Below, piece by piece: positions 26,201 through 33,802 of a stretch of DNA of 64,000 nt. The position numbers were made by a program, and so were the translations under genes. The stretch's first letter is position 1. Every line of letters starts with the position of its first letter. This DNA is from Flavobacteriales bacterium UBA4422 (GTDB lineage: Bacteria; Bacteroidota; Bacteroidia; Flavobacteriales_G; Salibacteraceae). The stretch spans positions 186,001 to 250,000 of the forward strand of contig DGQE01000018.1 in the NCBI GenBank assembly GCA_002389645.1, written 5' to 3'. The notes beneath the pieces were generated by a model. That model was not told the DNA's origin. It saw only the letters and a program-made list of their open reading frames with translations, and made no database searches.

Positions 26201-27824
26201 TGCAAATAATGATGCTTCTTCACAACTTCAGAACCCTGAGGAGAATTTGTCTGATGAGTTCGAGTTTTGGGAGAATATTGCCGGAAGAACATGGGCTCCT
26301 TTCGCACTTGCTAGCTTCGATACTGCTCATCCAATACCTTACTTTTTCGCGAATGGGCAAGTTTGGCCAAATGTTTCTCAGACAATTAGAACACGAGCCG
26401 GCTTAGATAAAACACCTAGTGTTGATATTGTTATTACGTCAGATAAATCAAAATGGACACGTTGTCCAGTATTGGAAGCTGAAGATAATGGAACACTGTC
26501 CCAAGGAAACGCGGTGAGAGGCGAGATAAGAAGAGGTCTTTCAGTGGATAAGGATGGTCGAAATCAACTGGATCCAGACTGTAATGTTGATGAAGCAACG
26601 TTTAATGGTGAGCAATTATTAGGCGATTTGGCTAATGGATTGCGACAAAGCGATTTGGATTATTTTGCTGGCGTTCTTGATACATCTGACTTAACACTTC
26701 CTGAGGTTTCAGTGGGTATGGGATGGTTTCCTGGTTATGCCATAAACATCGAAACGGGTGAAAAGCTTAATATGGCCTTTTCAGAGAATTCGTGGTTAGG
26801 AGGTGACAATGGAGCCGATATGCAATGGAATCCTACCTCGAAAATATCTGAAGATCTTTTTGGTGAGCGCAGATTTGGTGGAATGCATATGGTGTATGTA
26901 TTTAGAAACAATAGTGAAGATGGAGGTTTCCTTGATGCTAGCGTTAACCCTAATTATGATAGGCCAGAAGAGTTTTTAATGCCAGCTTATGATGGCGGAA
27001 ACTTCTCATTCCAGAAATTAATTTCATTTGATGCGTCAACTGCAGCAGCGGTTATACAGCCAAATAATGATCAGAGAAAGAATTATTTTTCAGTCATGAC
27101 GGCAGGCGCTTGGGTTGGATACCCTCTTCTCGCAGAAGGTGAGCAATTGTTTGGTTCGACAGGTCAAAATGACGTAAAAATCAAGTTGAGATCATCTCAG
27201 CAGTATCGACCATATTCAGCATCTCGTGATGCTAAAACAATTGATGAAATAGTTACTGGCAATTCTTATTATGTGTCAAATGGTCGTTTGACTGTACTTC
27301 AAAACACAATCAATAATCAAGGTGATACAGTAGAGACTCAGGTAAGATTATTTAATGGCGATGCATTTACCGCAATTCAAGATGGAGGGATCTCTGGATC
27401 TGATGATCTTTTCTTCGTGGAAACGGTCAATGGCGGGTTGCCTTTATATAACTTCAATACATACGATGTAGCACCATCTTTTTCAGCTAAGCTTGGCGAA
27501 GAGGCACTAGAGGAGATAAAGGCAGTGCCGAACCCTTACTATGCCTATAATGAATATGAGACTCAGAGACTTGAGTATTTGATTAAGATTATTAATCTTC
27601 CTCAAACTTGTACTGTAAGCATCTTTACTGTAAATGGTACGCTTGTTCGAACATTTAGAAAGGATGATCCGACCTCAACTAGTGTAGATTGGGATCTGAA
27701 GAATCAAGATGATATTGTAGTCTCTAGTGGACTCTATATTATTCACATTGACGCGCCTGGAATAGGTGAAAAAGTAATTAAGTGGTTTGGTGTTCTCAGA
27801 CCAATTGACCTGAACTCATTCTAA
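23298..27824 (+). CDS. Large exported protein with C-terminal FlgD/sorting-like domain, function unknown
   Basis: The 1508-aa protein starts at ATG 23298 (a TTG 6 bases upstream is ignored) and has a signal peptide (cleavage after about ISANA). The N-terminal third is rich in Trp and Tyr, with an acidic Asp/Asn loop FFDRDGDGDYNPENGDYP (about 205-222) resembling a calcium-binding repeat; a second one is VDVDGDGSRD. The last roughly 108 residues start at AVPNPYYAYNEYE and continue with CTVSIFTVNGTLVRTF and SSGLYIIHID, an Ig-like fold akin to FlgD and type A T9SS sorting domains, but extended by about 12 residues. I do not recognise the body. It probably acts at the cell surface with the adjacent receptor. 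Confidence 0.85.
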   Translation: MKTRAILISLSLLTVSISANAERYKYENQNKGSKDNPPAVAANCNPATDAAELNINNTRALIQSGGDMWWDFNQARYEIPSGSEKTSLFAGSLWLAGKDISGQFKVAALRFRQVGNDYWTGPLSTVDAEITQQTCADYDRHWETTLSMVSEFNGWYSAGEFDRQNGTETQARDYPGYTVPSVIEEWPAHGRNFEPYNEDYYLAPFFDRDGDGDYNPENGDYPGYVLNGQSDCSRRVRDLYGDQNLWWVFNDKGNIHTESGGQSIGMEIRAQAFAYATTDEVNNMTFYNYELINRSTFELSDTYFGQWVDGDLGNAQDDYVGVDVRRGLGYFYNGDDSDEDANGNFGYGNNPPAIGIDFFQGPFQANDSKDNCLCEDYTSAKADDGIVYSGQGAGYGDGIPDNERYGMRKFLYHNNAAGATGDPSNATDYYNMLQGIWKDNTPMTFGGFGYDPTNSNAIPSNYMFPGDTDPLNWGTDGVAPPAGQVPWTEVTAGNPAGDRRFVQSSGPFKLGPGAVNNITVGVVWMQATSGGRLESVQLMTQADDKTQALFDSCFEILDGPDAPDVATQELDKEIILMLSNPVNSNNFEENYTTVDPFLAAPDSVDVDGDGSRDLALTAQEKELFSTYVFEGYQIYQLANSSVSTNDLTDNDKARLVAQVDVANDVDRLINYEFNSQIGQDVPQIMVDGANEGVRNSFRITEDLFSTTDSRLINHKTYYFMVIAYAYNRYGDGFGNLQYIDGFYDPAAGRVEGQKIPYLASRKSPSGAVRVIEAIPHKTDIEFDGVQLNSQYGDGIELTRIEGRGNGGLFASIKEDYLDSIASNESLDRIVYEAGEGPVGLKVIDPLLVKPGEFTIQFVDTTANDDFTNLAWLIYERNATAPIDTIYADKTIRQNNEQLLTDLGLSLTVGPGFPALAERSVNNGFVGFEISYDDETEEWLSGLTDEDGSDAFNWIKSGKLYLEAGFGEVANNDASSQLQNPEENLSDEFEFWENIAGRTWAPFALASFDTAHPIPYFFANGQVWPNVSQTIRTRAGLDKTPSVDIVITSDKSKWTRCPVLEAEDNGTLSQGNAVRGEIRRGLSVDKDGRNQLDPDCNVDEATFNGEQLLGDLANGLRQSDLDYFAGVLDTSDLTLPEVSVGMGWFPGYAINIETGEKLNMAFSENSWLGGDNGADMQWNPTSKISEDLFGERRFGGMHMVYVFRNNSEDGGFLDASVNPNYDRPEEFLMPAYDGGNFSFQKLISFDASTAAAVIQPNNDQRKNYFSVMTAGAWVGYPLLAEGEQLFGSTGQNDVKIKLRSSQQYRPYSASRDAKTIDEIVTGNSYYVSNGRLTVLQNTINNQGDTVETQVRLFNGDAFTAIQDGGISGSDDLFFVETVNGGLPLYNFNTYDVAPSFSAKLGEEALEEIKAVPNPYYAYNEYETQRLEYLIKIINLPQTCTVSIFTVNGTLVRTFRKDDPTSTSVDWDLKNQDDIVVSSGLYIIHIDAPGIGEKVIKWFGVLRPIDLNSF

Positions 27825-27845
27825 TTATACTTAAAGAGAAAAGTG

Positions 27846-28928
27846 ATGAGAAATTTGAATTATCTATTTGCAGTCTTGTTAGCAGGACTTTCCATTCAGA
27901 CTTACGCTGGAAATAAGGAAAGAATTGGACAAGCAGGTGCGAATCAATTATTGATCAATCCTTGGGCTAGCACGAGCGGCTTTGGTGGCGCGAATTCGGC
28001 CTTTGCGGAGGGCACAGATGCGTTTAATTTGAATATTGCTGGATTAACTGCGATAAACAAGACAGAATTGTATTACAGTAATGTAATGCTGTTCTCTGGC
28101 TCAGATATCACTATTAACTCCCTTGGTTTCGGTCAGAGACTTGGAGAGTCTGGTGGTGTACTAGGCGTCTCGGTAAATGCGATGGGTTTTGGTGATATTG
28201 AGATTACAACAACAGATAATCCCGATGGAGGACAAGGAACGTTTAGCCCTCAATTTTTGAATATTGCAGTAGCTTATGCTCGTAATTTCTCAAACAGCAT
28301 ACACGCTGGCGGTGCGATTAGAATCATCAGTGAATCAATCAATAATGTTGGAGCTCAAGGGGTAGCCTTGGACGCTGGAATTCGTTATCAAACAGGCGAT
28401 CATGATAGAATGAAATTCGGAATTGCCTTGAGAAATGTGGGTCCTAAGATGCGTTATTCTGGAGATGGTCTTTCTCAAACTGTAATTCTTCAAGAGGCGG
28501 AGTTTACTTTGAACCAAAGAGCAGAAAGCTTCGAAATGCCTGCTTTATTGAATATTGGTGCATCCTATGATTTTTATTTATTACCTGAAGCTCCTGCTGA
28601 AGGAAGCGAGAACCTGCCAAGTGATTACCGATTAACACTTGCAGGAACGTTTACTTCAAACTCTTTTTCTCAAGATCAATTTAGAGGAGGAATTGAATTA
28701 GGTTTCAGAAATTATATCGCAATTAGAGCAGGTTTAGTTTATGAAGCAAATGGCTTTGGTGTTCTTGGTGAAGGAAGGGTTAATGCCAACTCTGGCCCTA
28801 CTATGGGGCTAACGGCTAATCTGCCTTTTAACGGTAAGAAAGAAAGTGGCATTAGCATGGATTATTCTTATCGTTTTGCCAATCCTTTAGGGGGGACTCA
28901 TAGCTTTGGATTGCGATTGAGAATCTAA
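27846..28928 (+). CDS. PorV/PorQ-family outer-membrane beta-barrel protein
   Basis: This 360-aa protein starts at ATG 27846, since a GTG three bases earlier is less likely. It has a signal peptide and then AGANQLLINPWASTSGFGGA with FAEGTDAFNLNIAGLT, the N-terminal pattern of the PorV/PorQ family (FadL-like barrels). PorV shuttles cargo of the type IX secretion system to the attachment complex. This copy sits 21 bp after a large exported protein with a sorting-like C-terminus, so it may be a dedicated surface-anchoring partner. It ends the three-gene operon and is followed by a strong hairpin. Confidence 0.82.
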   Translation: MRNLNYLFAVLLAGLSIQTYAGNKERIGQAGANQLLINPWASTSGFGGANSAFAEGTDAFNLNIAGLTAINKTELYYSNVMLFSGSDITINSLGFGQRLGESGGVLGVSVNAMGFGDIEITTTDNPDGGQGTFSPQFLNIAVAYARNFSNSIHAGGAIRIISESINNVGAQGVALDAGIRYQTGDHDRMKFGIALRNVGPKMRYSGDGLSQTVILQEAEFTLNQRAESFEMPALLNIGASYDFYLLPEAPAEGSENLPSDYRLTLAGTFTSNSFSQDQFRGGIELGFRNYIAIRAGLVYEANGFGVLGEGRVNANSGPTMGLTANLPFNGKKESGISMDYSYRFANPLGGTHSFGLRLRI

Positions 28929-28950
28929 ATTGATTTTACATAATTTTGCT

Positions 28951-28990
28951 CAGCGAAACCGTTCATTGAACGGTTTCGCTGTTTTGCTTT
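28951..28990 (+). terminator. Strong hairpin terminator after the PorV-like gene
   Basis: Arms AGCGAAACCGTTCA (28952-28965) and TGAACGGTTTCGCT (28967-28980) are a perfect 14-bp inverted repeat with a minimal loop, followed by a T-rich tail (GTTTTGCTTT). The near-perfect symmetry also makes it a cruciform or protein-site candidate. Confidence 0.8.
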
Positions 28991-29011
28991 AAAATAGAAC
29001 ACTTACAAAGC

Positions 29012-29485
29012 ATGTCAGACATTAGATATTACACCGAAGAAGGCTTGAAAAAGCTGAAGGAAGAACTGCACGAAATGAAGACAGTGCAGAGACCGGCAAT
29101 TTCTAAACAAATTGCAGAAGCAAGAGATAAGGGCGACCTTTCAGAAAATGCTGAATATGATGCTGCGAAAGAGGCTCAAGGATTACTCGAAATGAGAATT
29201 GCTAAACTTGACGCTATTGTAAGTAATGCGAGACTTGTCGACAAGAGTCAATTATCAACTGATAGGATTCTCATCCTGTCTACAGCGAAACTTAAGAACT
29301 TGTCTATGAATAAAGAGTTCACTTATACTTTGGTAGCTGAAACTGAGGCAAACTTAAGAGAAGGTAAAATCAGTGTAGACTCGCCAATGGGTAAAGGTCT
29401 ACTTGGAAAAAAAGTTGGTGAAATTGCAGAAATAGATGTCCCAAACGGAGTTATGAAATTCGAAGTTTTAGAGATTATTATCTAA
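29012..29485 (+). CDS. greA: Transcript cleavage factor GreA
   Basis: The 157-aa protein rescues backtracked RNA polymerase. It has the N-terminal coiled-coil hairpin with the conserved EARDKGDLSENAEYDAAKEA tip acidic residues (D and E of DLSENAEY) and the C-terminal FKBP-like domain (SPMGKGLLGKKVGEIAEIDVP). Its length is normal. The stop codon overlaps the start of the HIT gene by one base, so the two are probably co-translated. Confidence 0.95.
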   Translation: MSDIRYYTEEGLKKLKEELHEMKTVQRPAISKQIAEARDKGDLSENAEYDAAKEAQGLLEMRIAKLDAIVSNARLVDKSQLSTDRILILSTAKLKNLSMNKEFTYTLVAETEANLREGKISVDSPMGKGLLGKKVGEIAEIDVPNGVMKFEVLEIII

Positions 29486-29904
29486 TGTCAAGTATTTTCT
29501 CTAAAATATATAATGGAGAAATTCCAGGTCATTTCGTAGCCAAGAATAATGAGTTTTTTGCATTTTTAGATATCAGTCCTTTAGCCATTGGCCATGTGCT
29601 GGTAGTTCCTGTTAAAGAGATTGATTATTTATTTGATTTGGAGCCTGAATTTTTAGCGAGGTACATGCAGTTTTCTCAACAAGTTGCAAAAGCAATTATG
29701 CAGGTGATTGATTGCAAAAGAATTGGAGTGGCTGTTATTGGCTTGGAAGTTCCTCATGCACACATACACTTGGTTCCAATAAATGGTGTAGGAGATATTA
29801 ATTTTGAAAAGCCTAAACTAACTCCGAGTGAATCTACTATGACTGAAACGTGTAGGTTGATTTCGGAAGCATTTACTTCACTCGATCAGGGTTCTGAGAT
29901 ATAA
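29485..29904 (+). CDS. HIT-family nucleotide hydrolase
   Basis: The 139-aa HIT protein has IFSKIYNGEIPGHFVAKN, FLDISPLAIGHVLVVPV and the histidine triad PHAHIHLVPI. Members hydrolyse nucleotide phosphoramidates or adenylated compounds; the exact substrate is not readable. It overlaps greA by one base upstream and is convergent with ruvC, sharing 32 bases at the 3' ends. Confidence 0.92.
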   Translation: MSSIFSKIYNGEIPGHFVAKNNEFFAFLDISPLAIGHVLVVPVKEIDYLFDLEPEFLARYMQFSQQVAKAIMQVIDCKRIGVAVIGLEVPHAHIHLVPINGVGDINFEKPKLTPSESTMTETCRLISEAFTSLDQGSEI

Positions 29905-30439
29905 AGCTCGCCCACCCTTTCTTACTTCCACTAGACAGAAAATTTGTAGATTGATAATGATGGCAAAGAGCAACGGCTAGCCCGTCTGTGGCATCTAGAT
30001 GTTTAGGTAGTTTATCTATTTTCAATATACTTTGAAGCATACCAGCTACTTGTTCTTTTGACGCTGCACCGCTACCAGTTATTGATTGCTTTATTTTCCT
30101 CGGACTGTACTCTGTGATCGGTATGTTTCTATACAGTGCAGCTGCCATTGAAACACCTTGCGCTCTGCCTAACTTAAGCATTGATTGCACGTTCTTGCCG
30201 AAAAAGGGTGCTTCCAAGGCGACTTCATCAGGTAAGTATTGTTCTACCAACTCTAACGTTTTTTCAAAAATGCGTTTCAATTTGTCTGCGTAGTCACCGT
30301 CTTTTATTTGAATAGACCCCATAGAAAGCATAGACACTTCAGCGCCTTTAATTTGAATAATTCCGTAACCCATTACATTAGTTCCAGGGTCAATACCTAG
30401 AATTATCTTTTCTTTGGAGTTCTTTGATTGGGTAGACAT
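29873..30439 (-). CDS. ruvC: Holliday junction resolvase RuvC
   Basis: The 188-aa nuclease cuts Holliday junctions with RuvAB. Expected acidic residues are visible: D in ILGIDPGTNVMGYG, E in VALEAPFFGKN, and the pair in HLDATDGLAVALCHH. Length is typical. Its start is only 2 bp from the start of the divergent flippase-like gene, so the promoters of the two must overlap each other's coding sequence. Confidence 0.94.
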   Translation of the reverse strand: MSTQSKNSKEKIILGIDPGTNVMGYGIIQIKGAEVSMLSMGSIQIKDGDYADKLKRIFEKTLELVEQYLPDEVALEAPFFGKNVQSMLKLGRAQGVSMAAALYRNIPITEYSPRKIKQSITGSGAASKEQVAGMLQSILKIDKLPKHLDATDGLAVALCHHYQSTNFLSSGSKKGWASFISQNPDRVK

Positions 30440-30441
30440 CT

Positions 30442-31494
30442 ATGCTTAATATTTCGAAATTAAGGCTTAACAAGTTAATTGACTCAATAGCGAGTATTAG
30501 TTCTGAACAGAATAGTCAACGCTTTATATACAGAGTCACAGGCTTAGTAGTGAAGCTACTGGTTTCAATTGCCGCTGTCTATTATATTGGAACCAGAATA
30601 CAGTCGGCCGAGTCTGAATTGGCTTTAGCGCAGTTTTTTAAGACGATCGCGGGCACATCACGACTTCCTCTTGCTCTTTCTCTATCTGTTGTTTTAATGA
30701 TGGTTAACTGGTCCATGGAAGTCGTGAAATGGAAGGTCTTAATCAATACACAGTTCGATGTGAAGTGGAAAACTGCGTTTAAAGGAGTTATTAGTGGAGT
30801 AACATTTGGGATTTTTTCTCCGAACAGATTGGGAGAGTTTGTTGGACGCGTATTGGCTCTATCTCCAGAACGAAGGTTGTCAGGCTCTTTATTGTCTTTC
30901 GTTAATGGTTTAGCACAAACTTTAGCCACATTCTCATTTGGTGTAATTGGCTTAATCTATTTCGTACAGTATTTCGGTTCCGAGGTTTTTGGGGTGTTTG
31001 CAACATTGGCAATTCAATTGACTATACTCTCAAGTTTAGTTTTGGCTGTTATGCTTTATTTTAGAGTTGATTTTCTTTCCAATTTTCTCCAACGCTTTTC
31101 ATTTCTGAGAAAATATCATACATATTTTGACGTATTCGAATCTCTTCCAAGCTCTATTTTGCATAGGATTTATCACTTATCTCTACTTCGCTTTATAACC
31201 TTTATTCTACAGTATATTCTTGTTTTCTATCTGATTCTTGACGACCCAGAATGGTTAGCTATTATCGGAGCATCGGTATTAACATTGTTTTCTACCACGC
31301 TTGTTCCTTTTCTTCCCATTCCCGATATTCTGCTGAGAGAGACCATAGCGTTGAGCTACTTTGACCTTTTCAGTTTTGACCTTTATATCGTGAGTGTGGC
31401 GGTATTCAGCGTTTGGATTATCAACGTTGCTCTTCCTGCTCTTTTTGGGGCGGTTGTTCTGTTTACCTACAGAATTTTTAGGAGATGGTCATGA
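30442..31494 (+). CDS. Lysylphosphatidylglycerol-synthase-TM / flippase-like membrane protein
   Basis: The 350-aa integral membrane protein has about eight hydrophobic helices and the family pattern MMVNWSMEVVKWKVL, FGIFSPNRLGEFVGRVLAL and LVPFLPIPDILLRE. This is the UPF0104/LPG-synthase membrane domain without the soluble synthase part, usually linked with lipid or glycolipid flipping. The stop overlaps the start of a GT2 gene (ATGA), so the pair may work together on a membrane-linked glycan. Confidence 0.78.
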   Translation: MLNISKLRLNKLIDSIASISSEQNSQRFIYRVTGLVVKLLVSIAAVYYIGTRIQSAESELALAQFFKTIAGTSRLPLALSLSVVLMMVNWSMEVVKWKVLINTQFDVKWKTAFKGVISGVTFGIFSPNRLGEFVGRVLALSPERRLSGSLLSFVNGLAQTLATFSFGVIGLIYFVQYFGSEVFGVFATLAIQLTILSSLVLAVMLYFRVDFLSNFLQRFSFLRKYHTYFDVFESLPSSILHRIYHLSLLRFITFILQYILVFYLILDDPEWLAIIGASVLTLFSTTLVPFLPIPDILLRETIALSYFDLFSFDLYIVSVAVFSVWIINVALPALFGAVVLFTYRIFRRWS

Positions 31495-32609
31495 TGTTAT
31501 TCATGATTTCGCTATTAACGACATATTTAGTGTTGTTTTTATTTCTTCACCGGTTTATTGATCTCAAGCCAGCAAAAGTTGAATACAACATAGTGAAAGA
31601 GTCTGTTGCGGTGGTCATTGCTATGCGGAATGAAGAAAACCGAATTATTAGTTGCTTAGAAAGTATCAATTTGTCGCACGGATTTGAAAGTAAATTACAC
31701 GTTTATCTAGTAGATGATCATAGCATAGATTCCAGCTATGAAAAGGTCAAAGAACGCATCAAGCAATTTGACCAAATTGAAGTGACTCTTTTAGAAGCAA
31801 AAGATATTGGGAAGAAAAAAGCATTGATTGAGGTGTTGTCAATGGTATCCGAATCATGGTGTTTTTTAACAGATGCAGATTGTGTTGTTCAACCGGATTC
31901 AATTAGATCGTTGATTTATAGGGCAAAGGTTCAGAATAAAGAAATTGCGTATGGTCCTGTGCTTTATAATATTACCTCCTTCAGCAGTGAGTTGATGGCA
32001 TATGAAAATCTGAACACACAATTTGTGGGAGAGGCATTATTAAAGTTTGGCAAGCCGGCTATGGTCAATGGAGCAAACACCTTATTGTCTAAGAATATGA
32101 TTTCTTCTTACATAGCCTCTCAAAACATTAACTATGCTAGTGGAGATGATGTGTTTTTCTCTCAATCTTTAGGAGAGGATGGGTATGCTGCGTCTTATGA
32201 ATTGGATAGCGCTGTTATTACATCTTCACCCGATTCAATGGGGTCTTTTTTTAATCAGCGACTGCGTTGGGCATCTAAGTATTCTGGCTATTCAGGTGGG
32301 TTTTATAAGCTTTTTCCGGTATTTATTTTCATTCAAAACCTCTCATTTTTATTTCTTTTCGCTTCATGGGTCGCTCTTGGTTTTAAGTTTGATGGACTTC
32401 TGATTACTCTTGTTTGCAAATGGCTTATTGAATGGGCTTTTCACTCGGTCTGGTTTGAGAAATACAATATGCGAGCTTCTTTCTTAGCGAGCTTTCTTCT
32501 GACAGTATTGCAACCGGTGCACATCTCTGTCGTAGGATTATTGTCATTGGTTGATTTGCCATATGATTGGAAAGGTCGAAATGTTGTCAAACAGTCATTG
32601 ATAGATTGA
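31491..32609 (+). CDS. Membrane-bound family 2 glycosyltransferase
   Basis: The 372-aa GT2 enzyme has a membrane helix at the N-terminus, VVIAMRNEENRI, YLVDDHSIDSS, the DxD motif in FLTDADCVVQP, GDDVFFSQSL and QRLRW, the (Q/R)xxRW motif of processive or membrane-associated GT2 enzymes, followed by about four C-terminal helices. I chose ATG 31491 because AGGAG lies about 6 bases upstream and it gives the ATGA overlap; ATG 31485 is also possible. Donor and acceptor are unknown. Confidence 0.85.
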   Translation: MMLFMISLLTTYLVLFLFLHRFIDLKPAKVEYNIVKESVAVVIAMRNEENRIISCLESINLSHGFESKLHVYLVDDHSIDSSYEKVKERIKQFDQIEVTLLEAKDIGKKKALIEVLSMVSESWCFLTDADCVVQPDSIRSLIYRAKVQNKEIAYGPVLYNITSFSSELMAYENLNTQFVGEALLKFGKPAMVNGANTLLSKNMISSYIASQNINYASGDDVFFSQSLGEDGYAASYELDSAVITSSPDSMGSFFNQRLRWASKYSGYSGGFYKLFPVFIFIQNLSFLFLFASWVALGFKFDGLLITLVCKWLIEWAFHSVWFEKYNMRASFLASFLLTVLQPVHISVVGLLSLVDLPYDWKGRNVVKQSLID

Positions 32610-32616
32610 GAACGCT

Positions 32617-33801
32617 TTGAAACGAATTAAAACATTCCCTCTTCTTGCGACAGGATCTTTTGTGATTCTGGTGATTTTGGTTATTGCTTTGCTTGGTTCT
32701 GTTATTCGACCTGACGCCTCTCAGCATGCCAGTAGGCAGAATCAATCATTATCTAAGTTATATCCACTCACCACAATTCAATTTCTGAAGCTTAGAATGA
32801 ATAAGCCCGCGAGTGAAAAAGGCGTGAAGAGGCGTTTTGAAAAAGGAGGAGTTGATAGCGATTTTGTGTATTATCCATATGATGGTATACAATTTTCTGG
32901 AAATACGGTTAGGGTTGCATTTAAGGGTGTTTCTCGTATGTTTCATTTAGTTGATGTTATATACCCTATAGATGCATTGAGCTTGGCATCAATCAAGCAA
33001 AACACTTTTTCTTCATTCAAGTTTGTAGATATCGATAACAATTCGACTTCAGTAAGTGTAGAGGAGTTGAAAACTGAAATTCAGGATAGTCGATTGATTT
33101 CTAGAACATTTTGGTTTGGAACTGATGCTCTAGGACGGGATGTTTTGAGCAGGCTTATGGCTGGAAGTGCAGTTTCTTTGAGCGTAGGTTTTTTCTCAGT
33201 TTGTGTTTCTGTGATTCTGGGTTTGATTATAGGACTGTTGGCTGGGTATTTTGGCGGCCCAGTTGATCGCTTGTTTAGTTGGAGTATGAATTTGTTTTGG
33301 TCCGTGCCAGCCATTCTTTTAGTTGTTTCAGTCACCATAGCTTTGGGTAACGGCGTTCATGCGCTGGTTGTGGGGATTTCTCTCGTGCTGTGGGTTGAAA
33401 TGGCTCAGGTAGTAAGGCATACAGTGTTGTCTATTAAATTGAAAGATTTTGTGAGAGCGCTGCGTCTCATGGGGCTGTCTCATGTTAAAATTCTATTCAG
33501 ACATATTCTGCCAAACTTAATTGGACCCATTGCTGTATTGGCTTCAACTAGTTTCGCTGAGGCAATTATGTTAGAGGCTGGTTTAAGTTTCCTTGGAATT
33601 GGCGTTCAACCACCTCAACCTTCTTGGGGAAATATGATCAGAGACTCTTATGGATATATAATCTCAGGAGATAGTGCTTTTTTGGCAATTATTCCTTCTG
33701 TAGCGTTGATTGTCCTTATCCTATCTTTTGTCTTTGTGAGCAATGGGTTAAAAGAAATTACCGAGCTCCAATATGATGGATCGCGAAGAGGAACACTTTG
33801 A
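32617..33801 (+). CDS. OppC/DppC-type ABC transporter permease
   Basis: The 394-aa permease has one N-terminal helix, a region of about 100 residues outside the membrane, then FWFGTDALGRDVLSRLMAG (typical OppC) and five helices holding the EAA loop (VRALRLMGLSHVKILFRHIL) and EAGLSFLGIGVQPPQPSWG. It would form a peptide or nickel-type importer with an OppB partner and ATPases that are not in the window. The start is an unusual TTG at 32617; the next in-frame ATG (32788) would remove the first helix. Confidence 0.87.
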   Translation: MKRIKTFPLLATGSFVILVILVIALLGSVIRPDASQHASRQNQSLSKLYPLTTIQFLKLRMNKPASEKGVKRRFEKGGVDSDFVYYPYDGIQFSGNTVRVAFKGVSRMFHLVDVIYPIDALSLASIKQNTFSSFKFVDIDNNSTSVSVEELKTEIQDSRLISRTFWFGTDALGRDVLSRLMAGSAVSLSVGFFSVCVSVILGLIIGLLAGYFGGPVDRLFSWSMNLFWSVPAILLVVSVTIALGNGVHALVVGISLVLWVEMAQVVRHTVLSIKLKDFVRALRLMGLSHVKILFRHILPNLIGPIAVLASTSFAEAIMLEAGLSFLGIGVQPPQPSWGNMIRDSYGYIISGDSAFLAIIPSVALIVLILSFVFVSNGLKEITELQYDGSRRGTL

Positions 33802-33802
33802 C

